Origin: Ogataea parapolymorpha DL-1 | Taxonomy: Eukaryota; Ascomycota; Pichiomycetes; Pichiales; Pichiaceae | Assembly: GCF_000187245.1 (NCBI RefSeq) | Contig: NC_027864.1 | Span: 1,209,463-1,273,462 of the forward strand | Length of the DNA stretch: 64,000 bases | Direction of reading: 5' to 3' | The notes under the pieces: generated by a model | The model's input: only the letters and a program-made list of their open reading frames with translations | Database searches by the model: none | What the model was told of the DNA's origin: nothing | Translations under genes and position numbers: made by a program | Part shown: positions 55,860 through 63,981 of the stretch, piece after piece | Layout: each line of letters begins with the position of its first letter | Numbering within the stretch: the stretch's first letter is position 1

Positions 55860-57509
55860 ATGTCTGAATCTAAGGTGAAAACAACAGAGGTGGTTGACGA
55901 GGTTACCAGTGTGGAGGATTTCGAGCCTCTAGTTCAAACAATCCGGAAGCTGGAAGAATCTGTCGAGGATGTTGGCTACAAGAGACAAATCACTGGTCGT
56001 CAAGTCCTTATGATAACATTTGGGGCGGGTATCGGTACTGGTTTCTGGGTCGGTATGGGTTCAGCTTTGAGGCAAGGTGGTCCTTTTGGCATTGTATTTG
56101 CTTATACAATCAACGCTTACATTGTTTATGTCATGTTCATTCAAACTGGAGAAATGACGGCCTATCAGCCTATTCACGGTGGTTTCATTAACCAGACTGA
56201 CATGTATCTTGATAAAGCAATTTGTTTTGCCCAAGGAATTAACTTTGCTTTTAACTGGATGGTTGTTCTGGCAGCAGAGCTTACCGCGGGTATTAGCATT
56301 CTTCGTTACTGGGATACTAATGGAAGAGTGACAACTGCCGAATACATTGCGATATTCGCAGCAATCTACATTGCTGGAAATGTTTGGCCAATCAGAGCTT
56401 ACGGATACATTGAATACGTGCAATCATTTATCAAAATTGTTGCCATGGCTGGTATCACTCTCTTTATGTTTATCGGAACCTGTGGAGGATTACCCAACAC
56501 TGGACCAATTGGATATAAGTTCTGGAAGAACCCTGGCTGGATAAGAAATGGAATTCAAGGAATAGTGTTGGCCTTTTCACAATCTGGATTTTCTTTTGGC
56601 GGAGGTGAACATATCGCCATCGTTGCAGGTGAGGTGAAAAATCCAAGAACGTTTATTCCCAGATGCACCCAGCCCATATTTTGGAGGCTTTGTGTGTTTT
56701 TCATTGGCAACGCCTGGCTGATCACAATGAATGTGCCATATGATGATGAAACACTTAATAATGCTAGTGGATCCCTTGCTTCGCCATACATCATTGCTAT
56801 GAAAAGGGGAGGAGTGAAGATCCTCCCTGATATTTTGAATGCGCTCATTCTACTTTCCGTCATCTCATGTGGCAACTCCTCCGTGTACATTGGATCTCGA
56901 TCACTTGTTGCTTGTGCAGACTTGAAGGTCATCCACCCGGTATTTGGCAAGAAAGACTCCAAGGGCAGGCCCGTTCTGTCTCTTCTGACTGTGTTTGTGA
57001 TTGGCCTTGCCTTGGCGTTCTTAAACTGTTCAAAAACTGGGGAGCAAGTGTACAACTGGTTTAACTCGCTGTGTGCCCTGAATGGATATTTCACCTGGCT
57101 TTGCATATACTGGTCACATTATCGCTTCAGAGCTGGTCTCAAAGCGCAGGGCATCAATTACAGGACGCTGCCTCTTTACGACAGGTTTTTCCCGTGGACG
57201 ACATATACTGCCACTTTCATTATCTTGGTCCTATTTATAGGGCAATTCTACATTGGATTGTATCCTCTTGGAGGAAGCACAATGTCGGCTGCTGATAGAG
57301 CAGAGAATTTTTTCCTGACCTACCTTTGTGTTCCTCTCTTCGGCCTTTGCTGGCTTTATTACAAGCTCAGATTCAAAACCAAACTGGTGAAACCAGAAGA
57401 CATGAATTTCAGCTATGCCAAAAAGTGGGACGAGATTGAAGAGCTGCGAGCCACCGAAAAGAAAAAACCATCCCAAATTGGCGTGTTTGTTGAAAGGTAC
57501 TTGGCGTGA
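55860..57509 (+). CDS. Amino-acid permease, yeast APC/YAT family
   Basis: 549 residues, 12 transmembrane segments. 'YKRQITGRQVLMITFGAGIG' + 'TGFWVGMGSALRQGGPFGI' is the first helix signature (GxG substrate loop), with 'QTGEMTAYQPIHGGFINQTD', 'FNWMVVLAAELTAG', 'SFGGGEHIAIVAGEVKNPRT' and 'YIGSRSLVACADLKVIHPVF' matching fungal amino-acid permeases such as Gap1, Dip5 and Gnp1. Plasma membrane proton symport is inferred. N-terminal lysines and acidic residues may serve as a ubiquitylation region. Specificity is unknown; it may import the substrate for DAO. Last gene of the AT-rich block: the next gene, 12 bp on, is GC-rich. Confidence 0.9.
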   Translation: MSESKVKTTEVVDEVTSVEDFEPLVQTIRKLEESVEDVGYKRQITGRQVLMITFGAGIGTGFWVGMGSALRQGGPFGIVFAYTINAYIVYVMFIQTGEMTAYQPIHGGFINQTDMYLDKAICFAQGINFAFNWMVVLAAELTAGISILRYWDTNGRVTTAEYIAIFAAIYIAGNVWPIRAYGYIEYVQSFIKIVAMAGITLFMFIGTCGGLPNTGPIGYKFWKNPGWIRNGIQGIVLAFSQSGFSFGGGEHIAIVAGEVKNPRTFIPRCTQPIFWRLCVFFIGNAWLITMNVPYDDETLNNASGSLASPYIIAMKRGGVKILPDILNALILLSVISCGNSSVYIGSRSLVACADLKVIHPVFGKKDSKGRPVLSLLTVFVIGLALAFLNCSKTGEQVYNWFNSLCALNGYFTWLCIYWSHYRFRAGLKAQGINYRTLPLYDRFFPWTTYTATFIILVLFIGQFYIGLYPLGGSTMSAADRAENFFLTYLCVPLFGLCWLYYKLRFKTKLVKPEDMNFSYAKKWDEIEELRATEKKKPSQIGVFVERYLA

Positions 57510-57521
57510 TCAAAATACGAC

Positions 57522-58847
57522 TTAATTAAGTATTTGCTTTCCATCTTTCTTGTACACGCGGCCGTCTTTCATTACAAAGGACACATGTCGCAAGGCTTTA
57601 GCGTTCTGCCGAGGGTCTTCGTCAAGAGCTACCATGTCGGCGGCGGTGCCCTCCGCCAACCAGCCAAATTTCCTGCCACACAAATCGCCGCCACATGCCA
57701 GCCAGCCGTGATACGTCAACGACCTTAGAGTGTCTTCGAGCGGAATGCCTGCTTCCAAAAAAAGTTCTGCCTCTCTCACGTTTTCTCCGTGGTTGAAAGT
57801 GCCTGTATCACCGCCACATGCCTGAATCAAACCCATTTTCCAGGCCTCATGTGTCTTGGCAAGCAGGCCTGCAAACGCTGACCCATACAGCCGCTCGGCA
57901 ATGGCCAAAGTCGGAACCAGAATGCATTGGTTTTCCTTTAGCACTGCCAGAGTGTCTGTGTCGCACCAAAAGCCGTGTTCGATGGTGTGTGCACCGGCCC
58001 TTGCAGCCATCACTGCGCCTCTGTTGGTTGCACAGTGCGCCGCGACAGGACAATCTGCGTTTCGGGCCTCTTCGCAAATAACGTTCATTTCCTTCTGCGT
58101 GTAGAGCACCACATCCGGGTTGGGATTGTCTGGCGGGAACATCACCGACGAGACATATGGGTGCGGTATGGCCGGCGGATACCGCATGATACGCTTGCGG
58201 TAGTCGGCAAAGAATTTGACTACGTCGCAGCCAAGTCCAATTCGCCGTCTCACGGCTTTCCTAATTTCATCTTCGCCGTCACATTCTTCACTGGTCACAG
58301 GCAGTCGTGTGCCCCCAATTGTGTTCTCTGTGTGCGTCTTGATGCCAGCAACTGACGTCAACACCTTCGTGGCGACAAATAGCCGTGGACCCACTGCAAT
58401 GCCTCTATTGACGGCGTCTCTAAAATTTGCGTCTGCCTCCTGCATCCCCTCCGACCCTAGGTCTCTGTAAGTGGTATAACCAGCCATGAGCGCTGTTCTG
58501 CAGTGATTGGTAGCTCGGATGACCCGCTCCACAAAGCTCTCGTCCCGCTTCTGCTTGGCGTTGTCGGCCTCGTCGTAGGAATGAAGAAAAATATGAGTGT
58601 GCGCGTCCACAAACCCCGGCATCACGATCTTGCCTCTGAGGTCAATGTCGGTGGTGGAAACTTGCAGATCGTTCTCTTTGTGTAGAACTTGCGTGATTAA
58701 ACCAGTCGTTGGGTCCACTTTGAACGAGACGTCCGTTAGAAACTGGCAGGTCAGAGAATCAAACACCGTGGACGTGTGAACATAGAAGGGATCTTTTTGT
58801 AAGCTACTCGCCGATCTTAGTGGCTTTGTGCAGCAGGTACAGGACAT
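57522..58847 (-). CDS. Amidohydrolase (imidazolonepropionase/prolidase-like)
   Basis: 441 residues. 'KIVMPGFVDAHTHIFLHSYD' carries the HxH metal pair. A probable Lys ligand is in 'GCDVVKFFADY', with His in 'PVAAHCATNRG' and 'HTIEHGFWCDTD' and the catalytic Asp in 'QACGGDTGTFNHGEN'. The composite beta-sandwich ends are 'FEVDPTTG'-like at the start and 'EGTAADMVALDEDP' at the end. The family hydrolyses cyclic amides, Xaa-Pro or aryl-amide bonds; the exact substrate is unknown. Last gene of a same-strand trio (aminotransferase, aldo-keto reductase, amidohydrolase) spaced by 55 and 66 bp. Confidence 0.88.
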   Translation of the reverse strand: MSCTCCTKPLRSASSLQKDPFYVHTSTVFDSLTCQFLTDVSFKVDPTTGLITQVLHKENDLQVSTTDIDLRGKIVMPGFVDAHTHIFLHSYDEADNAKQKRDESFVERVIRATNHCRTALMAGYTTYRDLGSEGMQEADANFRDAVNRGIAVGPRLFVATKVLTSVAGIKTHTENTIGGTRLPVTSEECDGEDEIRKAVRRRIGLGCDVVKFFADYRKRIMRYPPAIPHPYVSSVMFPPDNPNPDVVLYTQKEMNVICEEARNADCPVAAHCATNRGAVMAARAGAHTIEHGFWCDTDTLAVLKENQCILVPTLAIAERLYGSAFAGLLAKTHEAWKMGLIQACGGDTGTFNHGENVREAELFLEAGIPLEDTLRSLTYHGWLACGGDLCGRKFGWLAEGTAADMVALDEDPRQNAKALRHVSFVMKDGRVYKKDGKQILN

Positions 58848-58913
58848 GCTAGGATCGATTTAACTTGATATATTTATACTGTCCCATTTGCGACATTCAA
58901 AGCACTATTTTCG

Positions 58914-59807
58914 CTAAACAATCTCCTCGAAAGTATGCCACGGAGCAGTTACGTACCGTTTTGGTGACGCCTTGCCTATTCTGGAAATGGCGTCCACGTC
59001 CTCCTTCGAGAGCTCCAGAATGTCCAAATTCTGGTCCAGCCGGTCTGGAGACGACGAGCGCGGGATGACCGGCCATCCATTTGCTACACCCCAGCTCAAC
59101 AGACATTGCGCCACCGTCGCATTGTTCTTTTTAGCAATCGCCTTGAGGTTGGGATCGTGGAGCAACGCAGATCCTGTTGAGCCTAGAGGACTGTAGGCGA
59201 CGAGCTGGATTCCTTTCTGTATACAATATTTGTGCAGATTTTCCTGGTTGCACGACGGATGTAGCTCAACCTGGTTGACTAGTGGCAACACGCCTGTCAC
59301 GCTGATGGCTTCAAGCTCTTTGATGCCAAAGTTGGCGACGCCCAATCGCTTGACCTCGGGCCGTCGCTTTTGGATCTCAATCATCGTTTGCCATGTTTTC
59401 ACGTAGTTCCAATTCTTTTCAAAATCCACAGTGCCGTCAGGCAACGTGGGGCACTTGGGATGGTTACCATGATGGTTCAATGGCGAAGGCCAGTGCATCA
59501 GCCATAGGTCTAGGGTGTCTGTTTTTAGCGCGGCAAGCGTTCTGTCTAGGCACTCCTCAGCAGCAGAATGCCAAGTGTTTGCAAGCTTGTCCACGATGAA
59601 TAAGTCCTCGCGTGCCACTCCGGATTGCTCGATCGCTTCTGCGACTAAGGCCTGGTTGCCATACGAGAACGCGCAGTCTAGCATGCGGTAGCCGCTTTTC
59701 AATGCGTGTACCATAGCTTCCCGTCCTTGATTCCCCTCCAGCTGCCACGTGCCAAGACCCACAGCATGAATCTTGCCGCCGTCTGCTAAACTAAACTGTC
59801 TTGGCAT
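58914..59807 (-). CDS. Aldo-keto reductase
   Basis: 297 residues, with the full AKR tetrad: Asp44 and Tyr49 in 'MLDCAFSYGN', Lys74 in 'IVDKLANTW' and His105 in 'LWLMHWPSP'. 'GTWQLEG' near the start, 'LGVANFGIKEL', 'LVNQVELHPSCNQ' and 'VIPRSSSPDRLDQN' complete the barrel; the last block with its Ser/Arg residues binds NADPH 2'-phosphate. Similar to yeast Gcy1/Ypr1/YDL124W-type reductases. In the same-strand trio it could reduce an aldehyde made by the neighbouring transaminase (inference). Confidence 0.93.
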   Translation of the reverse strand: MPRQFSLADGGKIHAVGLGTWQLEGNQGREAMVHALKSGYRMLDCAFSYGNQALVAEAIEQSGVAREDLFIVDKLANTWHSAAEECLDRTLAALKTDTLDLWLMHWPSPLNHHGNHPKCPTLPDGTVDFEKNWNYVKTWQTMIEIQKRRPEVKRLGVANFGIKELEAISVTGVLPLVNQVELHPSCNQENLHKYCIQKGIQLVAYSPLGSTGSALLHDPNLKAIAKKNNATVAQCLLSWGVANGWPVIPRSSSPDRLDQNLDILELSKEDVDAISRIGKASPKRYVTAPWHTFEEIV

Positions 59808-59862
59808 GAAAAGTAGCTGAAAAATTAACTAAAAATGAAAAATGAGTATACCTAAGATACAT

Positions 59863-61146
59863 TTATAGTATAGGATCGTCTACAGATTCTAGGTCACGCA
59901 CACACTGAGCAAAAATCTTGACGCCCTCAGCAAGAAGATCCTCCTCAATTGTAGGCGGTGGGCATATCCGGACACGGTTGCCACCTGACGCGCTGTTGAC
60001 CATCAGCCCTCTCTTGGCACACAGACGCCGCAGCCGTGGACCATTGAACCGCGGTGTCACATATTCTGGGTTTAGAATCGCTGCACAAAGCATTCCTGCC
60101 CCGGTGAAGCCAGAAACTTGAGCCAAATTCTCGGCTTTGAGCAGCTCTCGCAGCAGTTTTCCTTTCTCTTTGGATTGCTCAGCAATCCGTTCGTCCACTA
60201 GGACTTCTAATGCCGCAACTGCCGCTGCCGTGGCTGGCGGGTTCGCTGCCATTGTGGACCCAATGTCACCACCCTCGATGATATCCATCACGTCCGCATT
60301 GCCGCACACAGCAGATAGCGGTGCCACGCCGCCGGCTAACGCTTTACCGAGACACACTAGGTCAGGTTTCACCCCAGAACGCCAGCTGTGCAAGAGCTCT
60401 CCTGTTCTGCCCAGTCCCGTTTGCACCTCGTCTGCAATGAAAAGCACGTTGTACTGCTTGCACAAATCATAGGCTTGTTTCAGATATCCTTCTGGCGGAT
60501 CAACGATTCCAGCAGAACCCTGGATTGGTTCCACCATGAACGCTGCAATAATCTCGTGGTCTTTTTCTAACGCCTTCTTGAGGCTTTCTATATCTCCATA
60601 CTCAACCAAGACGCCAGATGGCGAGACTGGGCCCACGCCTGGCACGTATGGACCAAACACGTCTTCGGGAGCGGAGGACAGCGAGTGCGTCGATATAGTA
60701 ATCCCATGGTAGCACGCAGATGCCGTGAGTACGACGGCTTTGCCACTAGGAATACCCTTGATCTTGTAGCCCCACTTACGGGCAATTTTCGTTGCCGTGT
60801 CCGTGCTGTCGGCTCCAGTGCACATGCATACGATACTATCGTATCCAAAAATTTCTTTGATTTTGGATGCGAGCCTTGCATAGCTAGGATTGACAAATGC
60901 CGTGTTAGCCATCGGGCATTCACGAATTGCTGTGCATGCAGCTTCCACAATCTTGGGGTGGGCATGACCCATGTTGGCAACGGCAAAGAACGAGAGAAAG
61001 TCTATGTACCTGTTTCCTTCCACGTCCCACAAGGTGGCATTGCGGGCCTTCGTAAGCGCAATTGGAAGAGGCTGGAAACCGCCCTTGCAGCGTTCGTACT
61101 CATCCAATATTGCACGAGTCTTGTCAGTGAAATGAAGTTCAGGCAT
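59863..61146 (-). CDS. Class-III aminotransferase, ornithine aminotransferase (Car2)-like
   Basis: 427 residues. 'TLWDVEGNRYIDFLSFFAVA' (the OAT 'D.LSAYSAVNQGH' region, here 'SFFAVANMGHAHPKI'), 'CMCTGADSTDTATKIARKWG' (PLP phosphate loop), 'AFMVEPIQGSAGIVDPPEGY', 'VLFIADEVQTGLGRTG' and 'DLVCLGKALAGGVAPLSAVC' (Schiff-base Lys). 'ANPPATAAAVAALEVL' replaces the usual 'GGNPLGCAVAIAAL', so it is probably a paralogue with another omega-amino substrate rather than the main Car2. It is cytosolic with no presequence. First gene of the trio; the promoter (61147 onward) has an imperfect inverted repeat of GTCGG(G)AAAT around 61195-61250. Confidence 0.85.
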   Translation of the reverse strand: MPELHFTDKTRAILDEYERCKGGFQPLPIALTKARNATLWDVEGNRYIDFLSFFAVANMGHAHPKIVEAACTAIRECPMANTAFVNPSYARLASKIKEIFGYDSIVCMCTGADSTDTATKIARKWGYKIKGIPSGKAVVLTASACYHGITISTHSLSSAPEDVFGPYVPGVGPVSPSGVLVEYGDIESLKKALEKDHEIIAAFMVEPIQGSAGIVDPPEGYLKQAYDLCKQYNVLFIADEVQTGLGRTGELLHSWRSGVKPDLVCLGKALAGGVAPLSAVCGNADVMDIIEGGDIGSTMAANPPATAAAVAALEVLVDERIAEQSKEKGKLLRELLKAENLAQVSGFTGAGMLCAAILNPEYVTPRFNGPRLRRLCAKRGLMVNSASGGNRVRICPPPTIEEDLLAEGVKIFAQCVRDLESVDDPIL

Positions 61147-61895
61147 GTAAGTTAAAATCTTGAATTTCGAATTTTATTTATGTATTTGCGACAGTGTCGG
61201 GAAATCTGCCGGAAAAGCGTGGAAGCGACTCCAATGCTAGAATTTCCGACAAAATACTAACTGAAAGAGAGATTAATCTAAGGCTGGCCAAGGCTTCATC
61301 TAGTTGACCAAAGGAAACAGGGCACGTGATACGCCTGATATCACCTATCACCCCTTTGGCTTACCAGACTCCATATAAAATGTTTGGATGAATTAAATTT
61401 GGCCAAACGTCACGATAACCAAGAAACCTTTATCGCAAAAGATGCGCGCACATGAATTCCCCTTATCGAGAATTAGGCGATAAAAGATTTTTACAAAATA
61501 GGAAGAAATCCGGGTAAGCTACTGGGCTGCTTAGTCTCGGAGATGTGCCGAAAAAGTGCCCCGACTGAGCGGGACATTGGTTCCACGGCTGTGCATCGCA
61601 AAAGTCGACTGTATCGAAGCGTTAGTTGCCCAACCGAACAAACAGCTCCGAGGGAGGGGACCAGGCCGTCGGCCTTGCGGACGCATTGATGTTGCCAGAG
61701 GAGCGAGGATCAAATGGGGTGGCCGTAGAGTCACGGGTTGAATGAACAATGTTTATTAGCAGACCGAAGTATCGGGTTGAGAGGATGTTACTGACGGCAG
61801 AGATTAACCTTCCTGTGTAGAGGAGCAAATGTGTGATGGAGGTAAGAACTATAGTCCCCCCTGGCGGGTATAAGGTAAGCTATCATGTGGTGCGC
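61147..61895. other. Intergenic: aminotransferase promoter and repeat copy A
   Basis: About 750 bp. Left part: promoter of the aminotransferase, with GTCGGGAAAT (about 61196) opposed to ATTTCCGAC (about 61244) and CACGTG at about 61323. Right part: GC-rich sequence without a recognised gene (61550-61740), then repeat copy A. A tRNA-like element was looked for and not found. Confidence 0.4.
61741..61838 (+). repeat. Diverged direct repeat, copy A (left of the sugar-porter pseudogene)
   Basis: It shares, in order, AATGAA-AATG, (A)GTATCGGGT-GA-AGGATGTTAC, AGAGATTAA, TTCCTGT-TAG and GAGCAAATG with copy B at 62511-62671. It is shorter than B, lacking about 60 bp between GTTAC and AGAGATTAA. Could be remnants of an LTR or a duplicated promoter/terminator segment. 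Confidence 0.6.
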
Positions 61896-62493
61896 AGGCT
61901 CTATCTATTTCAGGGGTCATTAGTTCCTGGTTCATTATCGACCGATTTGGTCGTCGACCATTAATGATCGGGGGCATGATTGCCATAACCATTCTAAACC
62001 TTTTGATTGCCAGCACGGGTATCGACAAAAGCAATATACCGGCAATGAAAACATCTTCAGGATTTATGGCAATGTACAACTACGTGTACAACATTGCGTT
62101 GGGAGGCGGGTTCCTTACATTTTGGCGTCTGAGGTGTCGTCCGTTTTCTTGAGAGCAAAGACGTATGCGCTTGCAAACCTAACAAACAATGCTTTGCAAT
62201 GCATGTGGCAGTTTGTGCTTCCGTATATGTTTAACGCAAACGAGGCAAACATGGGATCAAAAATCAATTTCATATTCACAGGGTGCTCATTCCTTTCGAT
62301 CTTTGTGTTCTACTTTTACCTTCCGGAAACCGCGGGGCGCTCCTTTGAGGAGATCGACGAGATGTTTGCTCTGAAGATTCCTGCGCGTCAGTGGAAACAC
62401 TGGCAAACAAAAAAACAGGAGGAGTCTGACCGGTACTTGAAAGAGCTGAAAATCGTCGAGTCTCACGATGAGCTTCCGAAAACGATTGTGTAG
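61872..62493 (+). pseudogene. Sugar-porter (MFS) pseudogene: 5'-truncated and frameshifted
   Basis: The open frame begins after a TAA at 61871 without a plausible start and reads 'GVISSWFIIDRFGRRPLMIG', i.e. the sugar-porter D-R-x-G-R-R loop, through two hydrophobic segments to 'YNYVYNIALGGG'. It then continues in another frame from about 62110 as 'PYILASEVSSVFLRAKTYAL' (the conserved P-Y-x-x-x-S-E block; this phase starts with TTG at 62122) to 'YFYLPETAGRSFEEIDEMF' and a normal stop at 62493. So the N-terminal half is missing and a few bases are lost at about 62105-62115. A decayed hexose or disaccharide transporter, bounded by direct repeats A and B. Confidence 0.85.
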
Positions 62494-63079
62494 GCAAGTT
62501 GAGTAAACTTTAATGAAAATGGTTCGATAAGAACTGCTAGAGTATCGGGTCGACAGGATGTTACCACATGAAAGGCTCAATGAAGAGACCACGAGTTGTG
62601 AAATAGCTTGGTTCCGAATATCACCAGTAGAGATTAAATTTCCTGTATAGGATGAGCAAATGGTGTAAGCATAATTCATAACCGTGGCTGAGACACGAAG
62701 TCGTAAGAGCCGGCTGTGTGATGGCGTGTCTGACAAGAGCAGGCTCGAGCGCGGGGTGTCGTCGCAACCAGTTCTGCACGTACACGGCCAACCCTTGCAT
62801 TTTCGACCCCAGCGACCAGACCAGCGCGCAAACGCCGATTGTGGTCTGGAAATGATGAGATAAACTGCGAAACTGGAGCCCATCAGCAGGAGGTGGGGTT
62901 AAATCACACGGACTGAGTGGGAGGAGCAGGTGGCGCGTTCAGCGGAAGGCACTTTGAAGCAGGTGCCATTGAGAAGGAGTAACGGAGTTATCTGATGCTC
63001 GGACTAAAGATTACGTAAATGGTTGCTTTAAATTATTAATAAACAATTTATTTTTAATTGCAACTTAAACCAGAACCAC
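62494..63079. other. Intergenic: repeat copy B and an unexplained GC-rich open stretch
   Basis: 586 bp holding repeat B, then about 62640-62960, where the minus strand is stop-free in one frame with protein-like text ('FQTTIGVCALVWSLGSKMQG', 'YVQNWLRRHPALEPALVRHA') but no start codon in a sensible place. The last 80 bp before the SDR are AT-rich promoter. Confidence 0.4.
62511..62671 (+). repeat. Diverged direct repeat, copy B (right of the sugar-porter pseudogene)
   Basis: Same block order as copy A (61741-61838), including GTATCGGGTCGACAGGATGT and AGAGATTAAATTTCCTGTAT, and GAGCAAATGGTG. It carries about 60 bp more between the blocks. Same orientation as A, spacing about 770 bp. Confidence 0.6.
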
Positions 63080-63904
63080 ATGTCATTGGGACCACAAGCA
63101 CAGGCAAATCTTGAACAAAAAACAGTGCTCATCACTGGGGCGTCTGCGGGCATTGGCGAAGCCATTGCGCGTGAGTTTGTGGAGGCAGCCGGAGGCAACA
63201 TCAGGCTAGTGCTGGCGGCCAGAAGGGCCGACAGACTGGCAGAATTGAGCCAGCAATTAAAGCAGAGCGGGGCCCAAGTTCATACTGCAGGTCTCGATGT
63301 CAACGATGGAGCAAAGATCGACGCGTTCTTTGCAGCTCTTCCGTCGGACTACCGTGACATCGACGTGTTAGTGAACAATGCTGGGAAGGCGTTGGGAGTT
63401 GAGCACGCTGGAAACATTAGGGATGAAGATGTTGAGGAGATGTTTGCAACAAACGTTTTGGGGCTGATCAAGATGACACAGACGGTGATTCGGGGTATGA
63501 AGGAGAGGAATAGTGGGGATATTGTGCAGGTTGGATCTATAGCTGGGATTGAGAGTTACCCTGGGGGTAGCATCTACTGCGCGACAAAGTCCGCTGTGCG
63601 GAGCTTCACCCAAGCAGTGCGGAAGGAGCTGATCAGCACCAAGATCCGGGTGATGGAGATCGATCCCGGCGCTGTGGAGACGGAGTTCTCGCTGGTGCGC
63701 TTTGGCGGCGATGCCACAAAGGCCAGCAAGGTGTACGAAGGCTACGAGCCGCTGAGTGCGAAGGACATTGCAGACGTGGTTGTGTTCAACTGCAGTCGGC
63801 GGGCGAACGTGGTTGTGGCGGAGTCGGTGGTGTTTCCAAGTGCGCAGGCGGGAAGCTACCATAGACATAGGAGTGAGCCAAGGGAGGGAACAGAGAGGAA
63901 TTAG
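63080..63904 (+). CDS. NADP-dependent 3-hydroxy-acid/serine dehydrogenase (YMR226C-like SDR), copy 2
   Basis: 274 residues, closely similar to S. cerevisiae YMR226C. 'KTVLITGASAGIGEAIAREF', 'IRLVLAARRADRLAEL' (Arg pair for NADP), 'IDVLVNNAGKALGVEH', 'VQVGSIAGIESYPGGSIYCA' with catalytic Ser/Tyr and Lys in 'ATKSAVRSF', and 'ELISTKIRVMEIDPGAVETE'. It oxidises L-serine, 3-hydroxyisobutyrate and related hydroxy acids in the cytosol. The C-terminus is extended with a polar tail ('SEPREGTERN') that enters a purine-rich repetitive 3' region. A homologue is at 20561-21325. Confidence 0.92.
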   Translation: MSLGPQAQANLEQKTVLITGASAGIGEAIAREFVEAAGGNIRLVLAARRADRLAELSQQLKQSGAQVHTAGLDVNDGAKIDAFFAALPSDYRDIDVLVNNAGKALGVEHAGNIRDEDVEEMFATNVLGLIKMTQTVIRGMKERNSGDIVQVGSIAGIESYPGGSIYCATKSAVRSFTQAVRKELISTKIRVMEIDPGAVETEFSLVRFGGDATKASKVYEGYEPLSAKDIADVVVFNCSRRANVVVAESVVFPSAQAGSYHRHRSEPREGTERN

Positions 63905-63920
63905 AGAGGGAATTAGAGAA

Positions 63921-63981
63921 GAATCAGAGCAAGTAGAGCTATAGAAGGAATAAGCCAAGTTAAGAATTAGAGCAAGTAGAG
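63921..63981 (+). repeat. Short direct repeat GAAT(C/T)AGAGCAAGTAGAG
   Basis: Two 18-bp copies, 63921-63938 and 63964-63981, with one mismatch and a period of 43 bp, in a purine-rich 3' flank that also has two further GAATTAGAG units just upstream (about 63896-63918). Function unknown. Confidence 0.6.

Noticed and set aside
62287..62883. 198-codon minus-strand frame over the transporter relic and repeat B
   Set aside because: Overlaps the conserved sugar-porter sequence on the other strand; low-complexity Ser/Arg text without family resemblance.
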